Source of the DNA: Kistimonas sp. bin40
GTDB lineage: Bacteria; Pseudomonadota; Gammaproteobacteria; Pseudomonadales; Endozoicomonadaceae
Assembly (NCBI GenBank): GCA_002238585.1
Contig: MPMQ01000005.1
Location: 29,634-93,633 of the forward strand
Reading direction: 5' to 3'
Length of the DNA: 64,000 nucleotides
Positions 38,024 to 46,910 of this stretch are shown here, in pieces. Each line of letters starts with the position of its first letter. Position 1 is the stretch's first letter. The notes beneath the pieces are model-generated. The model was not told the DNA's origin and searched no databases. It saw only the letters and a list, made by a program, of their open reading frames with translations. The translations under genes and the position numbers were made by a program.

Positions 38024-39445
38024 ATGAACAAGCAGCATCACCGTTTTTTTGTATTCGTTGGTGAATGGAAGCCTCTTCTGGCCCTGTCCATGCCCATTCT
38101 CCTTTTTAATCTTGCCTCCATGGGCATGGGTTTTGTCGATACCACCATGGCGGGCAAAGCCAGTGCCCACGACCTGGCAGCAGTGGCTGTCGGCAGCAGT
38201 TTGTGGGTCCCGGTCAGCCTGTGGATGTATGGCCTCCTGATGGTTCTGGTACCTGTTATCGCCGGACATCGTGGTGCCGGGGTCAATGAACCCATTGGCC
38301 AGGATCTGATCCAGACGCTCTGGATAGCACTCTTTAGTTCACTCATAGCACTTGTGTACATGTGGTTCACGGAACCCATATTGCTGACCATGGAGGTGGC
38401 TCCGGAAATCGTTCCCGTCACACGCGACTACCTGCAGGCCATGGCCTTCGGTGTTCCCGGTATAGCACTGTTCTACTGTCTGAACAGCTTCTGTGGGGGC
38501 ATGGGCAACACACGCGCTCCCATGGTGATTGCCGTGATCGGTCTTCTGATCAACATTCCCGCAAACTACATCTTTATTTACGGGAAACTGGGCGTGCCTG
38601 CCATGGGAGCTGCAGGCTGTGGCTGGGCGACCAGTCTGTCATACTGGATTATGTCTCTTGGCATGCTCTACTACATTGCACGCCACCCACACTACAGTGC
38701 GCTGCTGCGTGACTGTCAGATCCGCTTGTGCCTCCCGCGCATTACAGAGCTGTTAAAGCTGGGATTGCCCATCTCCGCCAGTGTATTCATGGGAGGCGGC
38801 GTCTTTGCTTTGGTCGCACTTCTGGTCGGAAAGCTGGGCAGCACCAGTGTTGCTGCCCACCAGGTGGTGCTGAATTTTTCCTGTTTGACATATGCTGTCC
38901 CCCTGAGCCTCTCCAGCGGGATAACCATCCGTACCGGATTCCTGCTGGGCCATGGCGACCGGGAGCAGGCCAGGGTGCGCGTGTTCGGCGGCATGCTTCT
39001 TGCTGTTGCCTTCTCGTCTATCCTGGCCGTTCTTATCCTGCTCTTTCCCAAGGCCATTCTCTGGCTGTACACCTCAGACATCGAAGTCACATTGATGGCA
39101 GCAGCTTTGCTCAAATACGCAGCCTGCTATCAGGTTTTTGATGCTCTTCAGGCGTCCGCCAACGGGGCTTTACGGGCTTACAGGGATACCTATGTTCCCA
39201 TGATAGTGGTGGCCTTTTCCTTCTGGGTAATTGCCTTGCCGCTGGGGTATTTCCTGGGAATGACAGACTGGCTGGTGCCCCCTATGGGGCCTGCAGGCTT
39301 CTGGGTGGGACTGCTCTCTGGTCTGGTGCTGACTGGCGTTTTCCTGAGCGTGCGACTGCTGTTGGTGATGCGCAGTCAGACTGATCCTGCAGAGGTGCAA
39401 CAAGCCGCCTCTGCCCAGGCAGCCGGCTCATCCTGCCAGCAGTAG
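38024..39445 (+). CDS. MATE family multidrug efflux transporter (NorM/MdtK type)
   Basis: Cation-coupled antiporter of the inner membrane that exports cationic drugs. The 473 residues contain twelve membrane segments. The first repeat half begins LALSMPILLFNLASMGMGFVDT with the MAGKASAHDLAAVAVG loop. The second half begins LKLGLPISASVFMGGGVFA and has VAAHQVVLNF. The start at 38024 (MNKQHHRFFVFVGEWKPLL) fits the family; the frame opens at 37961. The gene's 3' end is part of a tandem duplication. Confidence 0.93.
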   Translation: MNKQHHRFFVFVGEWKPLLALSMPILLFNLASMGMGFVDTTMAGKASAHDLAAVAVGSSLWVPVSLWMYGLLMVLVPVIAGHRGAGVNEPIGQDLIQTLWIALFSSLIALVYMWFTEPILLTMEVAPEIVPVTRDYLQAMAFGVPGIALFYCLNSFCGGMGNTRAPMVIAVIGLLINIPANYIFIYGKLGVPAMGAAGCGWATSLSYWIMSLGMLYYIARHPHYSALLRDCQIRLCLPRITELLKLGLPISASVFMGGGVFALVALLVGKLGSTSVAAHQVVLNFSCLTYAVPLSLSSGITIRTGFLLGHGDREQARVRVFGGMLLAVAFSSILAVLILLFPKAILWLYTSDIEVTLMAAALLKYAACYQVFDALQASANGALRAYRDTYVPMIVVAFSFWVIALPLGYFLGMTDWLVPPMGPAGFWVGLLSGLVLTGVFLSVRLLLVMRSQTDPAEVQQAASAQAAGSSCQQ

Positions 39446-39640
39446 TCGATTTTGCGGGGAGTAACAGGGAAGAGAAACGGGGAAAAGGGAACCTGAGCGT
39501 GCGACTGCTGTTGGTGCTGCGCAGTCAGACTGATCCTGCAGAGGTGCAACAAGCCGCCTCTGCCCAGGCAGTCGGCTCATCCTGCCAGCAATAGTCGATT
39601 TTGCGGGGAGTAAAAGGGAAGAGAAACGGGAACAAGGGAA
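39343..39640 (+). repeat. 149-base tandem duplication of the MATE gene 3' end
   Basis: The segment starting CCTGAGCGTGCGACTGCTG at 39343 is repeated from 39492 with only a few changes (for example ATGCGC to CTGCGC, and the stop TAG to TAG after CAA instead of CAG). It covers the last 103 bases of the gene, the stop, and about 45 bases after it. The second copy is untranslated debris. Confidence 0.9.
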
Positions 39641-39694
39641 CAAGGGAACAAGGGGAAGGGAAGGAAAAGGAAAAGGAAAAGGAAAAGGAAAAAA
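39627..39694. repeat. Homopurine microsatellites after the duplication
   Basis: GGGAACAA repeats three times, then GGAAAA about five times, ending in a run of six A. On the minus strand it is a pyrimidine tract directly after the mucD terminator hairpin. Confidence 0.75.
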
Positions 39695-39737
39695 TAGTGC
39701 CCGACCGGGACTGGACAGTCCGGAGCCGGCCGGGCAC
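39688..39737 (-). terminator. Intrinsic terminator of mucD
   Basis: Minus strand: GTGCCCGGCCGG pairs with CCGGTCGGGCAC (one mismatch) around a small GACTGTCCAGTC hairpin, followed by CTATTTTTTCC. It stands 12 bases after the mucD stop codon. Confidence 0.8.
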
Positions 39738-39748
39738 AGGCAACCGCT

Positions 39749-41236
39749 TTAATCAAGCGGACTGATGGGAATAAACCTTGCAGCCCCCTTACGGATAACG
39801 CGTATGGTCACAGACTGCCTCTTGGGCAGCTCCGCCACCACCTGCTTGAACTCCTTGACGTTTCTGACCGGCAGCTGGCGTTGATTATGCAGAACATGGG
39901 TGATCAGGTCGCGCCGCAGCAGACCCCGGCCTTCATGCTCAACAACAACGCCCTCTACGCCTTCTACGCCCTCCTGCTTCAGACTGGCCCGTATTTCGTC
40001 AGTCAGATCAGTAATGGAAAGCCCCAGAACCTCATCAGAACGCGGCTGTCCTGGTGCCTGACGTGGCGTATCTTCAGACAGCTCGCCGGGCACCACCGCC
40101 AGGGTTCTTTCCTTTCCTTCCCTGACAAAGACCACATTGACCTTCTTGCCAACAGGCGCACGTCCCACCGCAACAGGCAGGTCAGCCGAGAATTTGATGT
40201 CCCGTCCATTGAACCGAATGATGATGTCTCCGGCCTGGAGGCCAGCCTTGGCAGCGGGGCCGTTAGACAGCACCTGGCTGAGCAGGGCTCCGTGCGGCTT
40301 TTTCAGACCGAAGGACTCAGCCAGATTACGGTCAACGTCCTGTACCAGGACGCCCAGCCAGCCGCGCACGACCTGTCCTGATGTCTTGAGTTGCCTGACA
40401 ACATCCATGGCATCATCGATAGGAATGGCAAAGGACAACCCCATGAATCCTCCCGACCGGGTATAAATCTGGGAGTTGATGCCTATCACCTGGCCCTTCA
40501 TGTTCAACAGGGGTCCGCCCGAGTTTCCGGGGTTTATAGGCACGTCTGTCTGGATGAAGGGCACATAGCTTTCGGTGGGCAGAGTGCGATTCAGGGCGCT
40601 GATAATCCCTTTGGTGACAGAATAATCAAACCCAAAGGGTGAGCCTATGGCAAATACCCACTGACCGGGCTTGAGAACCTCAGAACTGCCCACAGTCACA
40701 GCAGGCAGGCCGGCACCTTTCACATCGACCTTCAGCAGCGCAAGGTCAGATTTGCTGTCGGCACCGACCAATTTGGCCTTGTACTCACTGCGGTCATTCA
40801 TGCGTACAACAATTTCATCGGCACCTTCTATGACATGATTATTGGTCAACACATAACCATCTGCGGAAATGATGAACCCGGAGCCCAACGACCTTGGTCG
40901 CGGTCGGGGAGGTGCCCCTCCGTGATTGGGCAAATCAGGAATTTCCAGCCCGAAGTAGCGGCGGAGAAGCTCAGGAAGCTGATCCGCGTAGGGCATATTC
41001 CTGTCGCGCTTCGGGTGTGTCGTGGTACTGATGTTGACGATGGACGGCGAGGCTTTTTCCGCCAGTGTCGAGAAGTCCGGCAACATTGCCGCCGGGACAG
41101 GGGTGGCCTCGACCTCTCGCCGTACCGGAAGGCTGACCAGGCCAAAAACCAGCAGTCCGCACAGGGACAGCATCGACAAGCGCTTGCCGAGAACGGAGGC
41201 AGTCCAACCTCTCCCGGATCGTTTCTTGAAAATCAT
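39749..41236 (-). CDS. mucD: Periplasmic serine protease MucD/DegP type
   Basis: Degrades misfolded envelope proteins and tunes the envelope stress response. The 495 residues begin with a signal segment (MLSLCGLLVFGLVSLPV). The trypsin-like domain has the catalytic His in LTNNHVIEG, Asp in SKSDLALLKV and Ser in NPGNSGGPLLN. Two PDZ domains follow (GWLGVLVQDV at about 275 and GLSITDLTDEIR at about 390). It ends the algU-mucABCD-type operon, but here only rseC/mucC lies upstream, 20 bases away. Confidence 0.95.
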   Translation of the reverse strand: MIFKKRSGRGWTASVLGKRLSMLSLCGLLVFGLVSLPVRREVEATPVPAAMLPDFSTLAEKASPSIVNISTTTHPKRDRNMPYADQLPELLRRYFGLEIPDLPNHGGAPPRPRPRSLGSGFIISADGYVLTNNHVIEGADEIVVRMNDRSEYKAKLVGADSKSDLALLKVDVKGAGLPAVTVGSSEVLKPGQWVFAIGSPFGFDYSVTKGIISALNRTLPTESYVPFIQTDVPINPGNSGGPLLNMKGQVIGINSQIYTRSGGFMGLSFAIPIDDAMDVVRQLKTSGQVVRGWLGVLVQDVDRNLAESFGLKKPHGALLSQVLSNGPAAKAGLQAGDIIIRFNGRDIKFSADLPVAVGRAPVGKKVNVVFVREGKERTLAVVPGELSEDTPRQAPGQPRSDEVLGLSITDLTDEIRASLKQEGVEGVEGVVVEHEGRGLLRRDLITHVLHNQRQLPVRNVKEFKQVVAELPKRQSVTIRVIRKGAARFIPISPLD

Positions 41237-41256
41237 ACTATTCAGTCTCCAGGGTG

Positions 41257-41805
41257 CTATTTCTGGATAGTTCCTCGGATTGCCAGCTCCGGTCCCGGGC
41301 CATTCCTGTCAGAATGCGCGGGGCCCCGGGCTTGAGTGGGGATCATGCTGCCTGGCCTGACCAACGGACGATAACGCCTCACTATGGCGGGACGCTGTGT
41401 CCACCAGCGCACACAAGCCTGGCCGGACACCAGCCCGACCAGGGCAAGGGCTATGATAACCGGTTCAGATAGCGCAAAACATTCCCCCAATAACGCACCT
41501 GCCAACAGAGCGCACAAAGGAGCCAGATACACCAGCACCGATGCCGACACCAGATTGCTGGCTGGCAGCATGGCCACCACTGTCTCGCCCTCTGTGAAGG
41601 TGTGACCACGAAAAGACGCTCTTGTTCCCATGCGTACCGGGCGGTGACCGGCACGTCCCCAACCGCCTGCCCCTTTGGGGGAGCAGCTCATAGCAGAGGC
41701 GCAGCCGGCACAGGGGGCCGCAGGATCCAGCTCCACAAGGACATCATCTGCTGTCAGAGCGATGACCCGGCCCGATTTTTCCAATGGGGGATTTTTTTCA
41801 GGCAT
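41257..41805 (-). CDS. rseC: RseC/MucC family positive regulator of sigma-E
   Basis: Inner-membrane protein of 182 residues. The cytoplasmic N-terminal part is Cys-rich (CAGCASAMSC, the likely metal or redox site) and starts MPEKNPPLEKSGRVIALTAD. Two membrane segments follow (about 85-103 and 109-126). In other species RseC/MucC modulates RseA-RseB control of sigma-E and is linked to iron-sulfur transfer to SoxR/Rnf. The frame opens at 41862, but 41805 gives the family start. The sigma factor, anti-sigma factor and RseB genes that normally precede it are not in this window. Confidence 0.88.
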   Translation of the reverse strand: MPEKNPPLEKSGRVIALTADDVLVELDPAAPCAGCASAMSCSPKGAGGWGRAGHRPVRMGTRASFRGHTFTEGETVVAMLPASNLVSASVLVYLAPLCALLAGALLGECFALSEPVIIALALVGLVSGQACVRWWTQRPAIVRRYRPLVRPGSMIPTQARGPAHSDRNGPGPELAIRGTIQK

Positions 41806-42717
41806 GGAACACGAAAACCGTACAAAGGCATACTGGAGCAAGCTCCAGCCTGACCTGTGCAACGGGTTTGGTCTGCTGGCCGGGCATAGAGCACTGTGCC
41901 CGGGAACCGGGCTTGGGCAAGCTATAGCATGCGTTTTCCATATGCAAGTGATTCCCGGGAGGCTGGCGCAAGACTGTCGATGACCTTTTATGATCTATCG
42001 GGCAGGCAGAAGGCGTGCTGGCTGAGAGCCATACGGGCTGACGGTCGTCATGCCATTCGTTTTTCCAGAGCCAAACGCTACCGCATCCCGAGAACGCACG
42101 GTTGTTTGTGTAGCTGAACCCCTGGCCACCATCGGTGCTTCTGTGTTCAACAACAAGCTTTCCCCCCCTGGAAAAAGAAGTGGGGTCAACAACGCCTGAC
42201 TCAACTCACCGGGCTCGACAGAACGACCATTGAGTACGCTTGAACGAGATGACTATTCAAATACCAGCATCAAAACGCACACAGAATATTGAAAGCAATA
42301 TCGGAAATCCCCGGACTGATCTTGTCTATCCTTTGCGAACTGTCGGGCCTGGAGTATCTCAACGAGGCGGCATAATGGCTGACATTGATGTCTGCACCAC
42401 GAAAGCACTACAAGGCAGCCAAGCCTGAACGGCACAGGGCAAAGAGCAATCTGGTTCCTTTTTCGTTTGCGCGATCAGCGCCGGACAGCACACCCCAGCT
42501 GCGAATCCTTTGACAGAAGCGCTTTTCCGGAAAGCCGGCACCACGGATGCGCTCCAACAGTTCACCCCAGTCTCTCCACCGAAGATGTGCAATGCGCCCA
42601 TCATCCACCGCAGAGCCTTAAGTGTTGGGCATCCTGGTCGAGTTGGCCCCGGGAACCAGAATGGTCTTCTGGTCATGGTCGTTTGTACTGAGTTTTCGGA
42701 GTGTCGCCCCTGTCATG
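41806..42717. other. Gene-free stretch of 0.9 kb where algU-mucA-mucB would be expected
   Basis: No frame has sigma-factor or RseA/RseB motifs. This is the divergent promoter region of rseC-mucD and flgM-flgN. Minus-strand frames (42359-42676) are unconvincing. Confidence 0.45.
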
Positions 42718-42999
42718 ACAGATATTGTCTTCACCCCCGTCGCCAGCCCCCACCAGGGGGTGCCATCAACGCCATCAACGGGCCCTGCGCTGTCTCCGCC
42801 TTCTGTTACCCGCGAAGAGGCGGGAGATTGTATACGGGATACGGGTTATCTGGGGCATTGCCTGGCGCAGCTGCGTGCCCTTGCCGACCTGGATGATCAA
42901 AATGTTGCATTGGGGCGGGAAATTCTGAACGCCGCCGAAGAGGCGCCTGTGGAAGTGACGGCCTCAGCCATGGTGCGATCCATGCGACACGGGAGCTGA
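42718..42999 (+). CDS. flgM: Probable FlgM-like anti-sigma-28 factor
   Basis: A 93-residue protein with a disordered Pro/Ser-rich N-terminal half. The C-terminal half, LADLDDQNVALGREILNA...VTASAMVRSM, follows the FlgM pattern (Asp-x-x-x-Val-x-x-x-Arg-x-x-Ile ... Ile-Ala-x-x-Met). FlgM binds FliA until the hook is finished and FlgM is exported. The call rests mainly on this pattern and on the FlgN-like gene three bases after the stop codon. The start is the ATG at 42718 with a weak ribosome site. Confidence 0.55.
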   Translation, partial: TDIVFTPVASPHQGVPSTPSTGPALSPPSVTREEAGDCIRDTGYLGHCLAQLRALADLDDQNVALGREILNAAEEAPVEVTASAMVRSMRHGS

Positions 43000-43001
43000 G
43001 C

Positions 43002-43385
43002 ATGGCGGCGGACGAGCGTTCACTGCAAGTGCGCAAACTACAGGCCCTGCACGCGGCTTTGCTGGAGCAGCAGGAGGCGCTGGAGAGGATGCAGCCGGAA
43101 GGCATTGCCTCCTGTGCCCGCCAGGCCCTGGCTGCCTGGCGGGAGCTGTCAGCCCTGCAGGCAACGGAGCAGAAGCCGCTCCTGTCCCGCCAGGCAGCGG
43201 AAGTTCTGCGTGCCTGCCGGCACCAGTGCCTTGTCAACCAGCAGCACCTCAAGTTATTGGCTGATCTTTGTCGCCGCAGCCTGGCTGAGCCGGATCAGGA
43301 CAGCTCCTGTTATAGTCTTGCGCATGCGGCAGGTGCCCAGCCTGCGGTGTCCTGCGGAACCGGGCCGCTCCTTGTCCGAGCATGA
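43002..43385 (+). CDS. flgN: Probable FlgN-like flagellar export chaperone
   Basis: A 127-residue, largely helical protein rich in Leu, Gln, Ala and Arg (LQALHAALLEQQEALERMQ). It is placed directly after the FlgM-like gene. FlgN chaperones hook-junction proteins FlgK and FlgL. Sequence similarity in this family is always low, so the call is from size, helical pattern and context. Its last 137 bases overlap the 3' end of fliJ on the other strand. Confidence 0.5.
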   Translation: MAADERSLQVRKLQALHAALLEQQEALERMQPEGIASCARQALAAWRELSALQATEQKPLLSRQAAEVLRACRHQCLVNQQHLKLLADLCRRSLAEPDQDSSCYSLAHAAGAQPAVSCGTGPLLVRA

Positions 43386-43803
43386 CGGCCGTATCTGTGT
43401 CAGCGCGCAGGCGACGGTACAGCCGATGGCGGTCTGCGGCGTACAGGAGTTTGTGCAGACGTGCCGCCCTTTCTTTCTGTATGAACAAGGTACGTGACTG
43501 CGCTGCACACATCTGCTCCAGAGCAGACATCTGGTGGCGGCAGGCTTCGGCCTGCTGCTCCAGAAGCTGGCAGAAGCGGACCTGCCCTTGCAACAGCACC
43601 GACTGGGTAGTGCTGTGCACAGAAAAAGAACGGGTTTCCCCGGATGTGCTCGCGAGCCACTCCGACAGCAGCTTCCCCTGCGCGAGGCGCTGCCGATTGT
43701 GCCGCAGTTTTTCAGCCTGTTGCTGAAGCAACTGCTGTTTCAGCCGGTTGATTTGTCTCAGTCGGTGGCTCTGGCGCATGACCTGCCTGAGTATCCTGTC
43801 CAT
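43249..43803 (-). CDS. fliJ: Flagellar export protein FliJ
   Basis: Coiled-coil stalk protein that links the FliI ATPase ring to the export gate FlhA. The first 135 residues of 184 form one long Gln/Leu/Arg-rich coiled coil (LKQQLLQQQAEKLRHNRQRL). GGAGGCC lies nine bases before the ATG at 43803, inside the end of fliI. The last 40 residues lie opposite flgN and are Pro/Cys rich; FliJ is usually near 150 residues, so they may be an extension. Confidence 0.75.
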   Translation of the reverse strand: MDRILRQVMRQSHRLRQINRLKQQLLQQQAEKLRHNRQRLAQGKLLSEWLASTSGETRSFSVHSTTQSVLLQGQVRFCQLLEQQAEACRHQMSALEQMCAAQSRTLFIQKERAARLHKLLYAADRHRLYRRLRADTDTAVMLGQGAARFRRTPQAGHLPHAQDYNRSCPDPAQPGCGDKDQPIT

Positions 43804-45217
43804 TCAGCATGGCCTCCAGTTGTTGCCAGCTTTGCGCCAGAGACACACACTCGTCTACGCCCTGGCTCAAATACGCACGCAAACTGTCCCCGCAGCGCAT
43901 GCCCAGATCAATCGCAGGATCATTACCTTTCTGATAGGCACCCAACAGGGCCAGCTCGCGCCCTGTCCTGTCCTTTTCCGACAAGTAAAGAAAGCGGTTG
44001 GCGCGCAGCAACTGTTCCGCACTGACACACGAAGGCATGGTTCTGCTGACCGATGCGGCCAGATCCACCGCCGGATAGAGTCCGCTGACTGCCTGCTCCC
44101 GGCTCAGGACTATATGTCCATCGAGTATGGCGCGGGCCGATTCAGCCACAGGATCCTCACTGTCCTCCCCTTCGACAAGTACCGTGTAGACCGCCGACAC
44201 AGACCCCCGCCCCTCTCTGCCGTTGCCAACGCGCTCTACCAGACGGGACATCATGCTGAAAGCAGAAGGGGGGTAGCCTCTGGCGGAGGGAGGCTCCCCA
44301 ACAGCCAGGGCAATCTCTCGCTGCGCCTGGGCGTAACGGGTCAGGGAGTCCATCAGCAGCAGGACCTTGCCCCCCCGGTCCCGAAAGAATTCGGCAAAGC
44401 GGTGTGCAACCAGAGCGGCCCTCAGACGCATCACCGGTGAGTGGTCGGCAGGTGCTGCCACTATGATGGCCTTTTTCATTCCCTCAGGGCCGAGAATGTT
44501 TTCAGCAAACTCCCGGATTTCCCGCCCTCTTTCACCAATCATTGCCAATATGGTGACATCAGCCGTTGTGTTTCTTGTCATCATTCCCAGCAGGGTGCTC
44601 TTTCCTACCCCCGTAGGAGACAACAGCCCCACTCTTTGTCCGCAGCCCAGGGTCAGAAGGCCATTGACAGAGCGAACGCCCACATCCAGAGGCTCAAGGA
44701 CAAGACCGCGTTCCAGTGGATTGATAGTGGGGGCATGCAGCTGGACATAATGGCGACACTCCAGAGGTCCCATGGCGTCCAGGGGCGCTGCCAGACCATT
44801 GACGACACGCCCCATGAGTCCTTCGCCGACAGGAACCGAAGTATCACGCTCAAGCGGATACACCCGGTCACCGGATGCCATGCCATCACCATACTCGACG
44901 GGCATGAGCAACAAGCGCGAATGGTCAAAACCCACGACCTCCGCTTCCACCCGCCCGCTACGGCCCTGCACCATGCAGCGCTGCCCGGTTCGCAGAGCAC
45001 AGCCTTCCACCTCCATGGTGAGCCCCGCCAGGCGTACCAGCTGACCCGATACCTGAACCACTGACTGGCTCTCGCGTATCTGCTCACAGGCACACGACAG
45101 TTTTTTGCACAGCAGCCCCCGCTGCATATCAAGGGCAGCCTCCAGCTGTTGTGGCGTGCGACAGGCTTCCAGTGCCGAACCGCCATTGGCACCCGCATGG
45201 ATATTGTTATTCAGCAA
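43712..45217 (-). CDS. fliI: Flagellum-specific ATPase FliI
   Basis: ATPase of the flagellar type III export apparatus, related to F1 beta. Key motifs: Walker A LLSPTGVGKSTLLGMM, ERGREIREFAENILGPEG, Walker B VLLLMDSLTRYAQAQREI and the loop GEPPSARGYPPS. About 500 residues. I chose a TTG at 45217 with AAGGGGGG upstream that overlaps the fliH stop. A GTG at 45262 is also in frame. The neighbours make it FliI rather than the injectisome SctN. Confidence 0.93.
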   Translation of the reverse strand: MLNNNIHAGANGGSALEACRTPQQLEAALDMQRGLLCKKLSCACEQIRESQSVVQVSGQLVRLAGLTMEVEGCALRTGQRCMVQGRSGRVEAEVVGFDHSRLLLMPVEYGDGMASGDRVYPLERDTSVPVGEGLMGRVVNGLAAPLDAMGPLECRHYVQLHAPTINPLERGLVLEPLDVGVRSVNGLLTLGCGQRVGLLSPTGVGKSTLLGMMTRNTTADVTILAMIGERGREIREFAENILGPEGMKKAIIVAAPADHSPVMRLRAALVAHRFAEFFRDRGGKVLLLMDSLTRYAQAQREIALAVGEPPSARGYPPSAFSMMSRLVERVGNGREGRGSVSAVYTVLVEGEDSEDPVAESARAILDGHIVLSREQAVSGLYPAVDLAASVSRTMPSCVSAEQLLRANRFLYLSEKDRTGRELALLGAYQKGNDPAIDLGMRCGDSLRAYLSQGVDECVSLAQSWQQLEAMLNGQDTQAGHAPEPPTETNQPAETAVASATG

Positions 45218-45903
45218 GCACCGTTCCCCCCTTCCAGAATGTGGCTCAGGGACTGAAGGCACAGGGACAGGCGCGTTTCCATGCGGGCATCCGCCGTGCC
45301 GGAGCCGGCCTTGATAACACAGTCTCCCTGCTGCAGATCGCTGTCTGAACAGACCGTCCAGACACCCGGAAGCTGTGTCGACAAACGCGTAATGAGTGGC
45401 TCTTCCTCAGGATGCACAAACACCTGCATGCTGTCCTCACGCGGCAGCATTTCCATCGCCTTGCGGACAACCTGATCCAGCACCTGGTCTGATGTCTTCA
45501 GTTCATGACACAGCACCCGGCGGCATATGGTATCGACCAGTGTTGTCAACTCCCTGTGCAGCTGCTTCCAATGCTCCTTGTGGTAGCCCGTCAACTGCTG
45601 CCACAACCTGTGCACCAGCACCAGCAGTCTTTGACAGTCTTGTTCGCCCGACGCCATGGCCTTCTCGTAGCCCTGGGCACGGCCCAGCTCCAGACCCGAC
45701 TGCCAACCCTCCTCATAGCCTTGCTGCCGACCCTGCACCCGGCCTTCCTGGCAACCTCTGCGCCAGCCCTGTCGGTAGCCCCGGGCATGCAGGCGCTCGT
45801 AACCCTGCATCACCTGCGCCCGGGCTGCGCGCCGGTCCGGCGTGCCGACTGATCCGGCCTCCGGAAACTTGTATCTTGCGAGGAAAAGGTAACGACGACT
45901 CAT
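45211..45903 (-). CDS. fliH: Flagellar assembly protein FliH
   Basis: Dimeric regulator and docking stalk of FliI at the C-ring. Residues 30-85 show the typical GxxxG-like repeats (GYRQGWRRGCQEGRVQGRQQ and the following segment). The C-terminal half is an ATP-synthase delta-like domain ending in LSLCLQSLSHILEG. The ATG overlaps the fliG stop as ATGA and the gene overlaps fliI. Confidence 0.85.
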   Translation of the reverse strand: MSRRYLFLARYKFPEAGSVGTPDRRAARAQVMQGYERLHARGYRQGWRRGCQEGRVQGRQQGYEEGWQSGLELGRAQGYEKAMASGEQDCQRLLVLVHRLWQQLTGYHKEHWKQLHRELTTLVDTICRRVLCHELKTSDQVLDQVVRKAMEMLPREDSMQVFVHPEEEPLITRLSTQLPGVWTVCSDSDLQQGDCVIKAGSGTADARMETRLSLCLQSLSHILEGGNGAC

Positions 45904-46910
45904 TCCATCAACTCATTCTGCTGGCCCGGTGTTTCAATTTCTATTTCCCCGCTGTGCAGCAAACTCAACGCAACATCCACCATTTTTTGCCGATTCTGGA
46001 TGACTTCTCGTCTGCGCACAGGCCCCGTGCTGTCGTACTCATCACGCAGATAGCCCGCCGCCCGACGAGAAAGAGTGGCATAGAATTTTTCCTGAAATTC
46101 CACATCCATCCCCTTGAGCGACAGGGCCAGGGTCCGGTTGTCGAACTGACTGATCAGTCGAGCCAGGGATTCTTTGGTCAGATCAGCCAGGTTCGCAAAC
46201 ACAAACATCTGTGCGGCCAGCTCCTCGGCCATCTTCTGTTCTGTTTGTCTCAGTTCAGTCAGCAGGGCATCCACAGCCGGTTGGTTCATATGCTTGAGAA
46301 TGGCGGCAGCAACATTGATACCAGGAAGCTTGATGGACAACTCCTGCTTCTCCGATTGCAGTATGCCTCCCAGAAACTCCGCCACCCTGAGGAGCACCCG
46401 GCGTGGAATCTTGTCGAGACGCCCCATGGCAGAAACGAGGGCAGAGCGGTTTTCTTCCGGCATATGCATGAGCACCTGGGCCGCCTGCTCCGGCTTGATG
46501 CACACCAGTACAATCATCTGCAGATTGCGCTGCTCCTGACTGAGGATACTGGCCAGGCGTTCAGGCGCTATGCCCTGCAGCCCGCTCAGACTCTGTGCCT
46601 CGTCCAGCGACTCCAGCAGCGAATCAGCGTAGACCCTTTCCAGCGGGTTATCCACGACCCGATCAAGCCTGTCCCCGATGCCAAAACCCACCGGAAGGGT
46701 GTTGCGGAAGTCATTTTCAAACAGCTCAAGGACGCGAATCAGATCTGATACTGTCAAGTCAGACAGCCGCTTTATACAATCGGAAATGGCACGCACCTTG
46801 GAGGAGGACAGAAAGCCTGCGACCGCAGAAACATCTGCCTCCTTCAGCAAAGCCACCACCGTTGCCGCCTCCCGCAGCCCCGGGCGCACACCCAGCGGAA
46901 TGTCATTCAT
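45900..46910 (-). CDS. fliG: Flagellar motor switch protein FliG
   Basis: Rotor protein that couples the MS ring to the stator. The 336 residues include the N-terminal FliF-binding part (REAATVVALLKEADVSAVAG) and middle domain (QRNLQMIVLVCIKPEQAAQVL). The C-terminal domain carries the charged torque helix (LKGMDVEFQEKFYATLSRRA) and a final ARM-like segment (RREVIQNRQKMVDVALSL). The ATG at 46910 overlaps the fliF stop by 8 bases. The N-domain motif is more diverged than usual. Confidence 0.92.
   Translation of the reverse strand: MNDIPLGVRPGLREAATVVALLKEADVSAVAGFLSSSKVRAISDCIKRLSDLTVSDLIRVLELFENDFRNTLPVGFGIGDRLDRVVDNPLERVYADSLLESLDEAQSLSGLQGIAPERLASILSQEQRNLQMIVLVCIKPEQAAQVLMHMPEENRSALVSAMGRLDKIPRRVLLRVAEFLGGILQSEKQELSIKLPGINVAAAILKHMNQPAVDALLTELRQTEQKMAEELAAQMFVFANLADLTKESLARLISQFDNRTLALSLKGMDVEFQEKFYATLSRRAAGYLRDEYDSTGPVRRREVIQNRQKMVDVALSLLHSGEIEIETPGQQNELME

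Noticed and set aside
42359..42676. Possible remnant of rseB or mucA upstream of rseC
   Set aside because: The translation shows no anti-sigma or RseB motif that I can recognise.
43712..45217. Type III injectisome ATPase (SctN)
   Set aside because: Neighbours fliE, fliF, fliG, fliH and fliJ, and the motif GEPPSARGYPPS, point to the flagellar FliI.
46903..46910. Sequencing frameshift between fliF and fliG
   Set aside because: An 8-base overlap with ATG in the next frame is a normal translational coupling; both proteins are complete.
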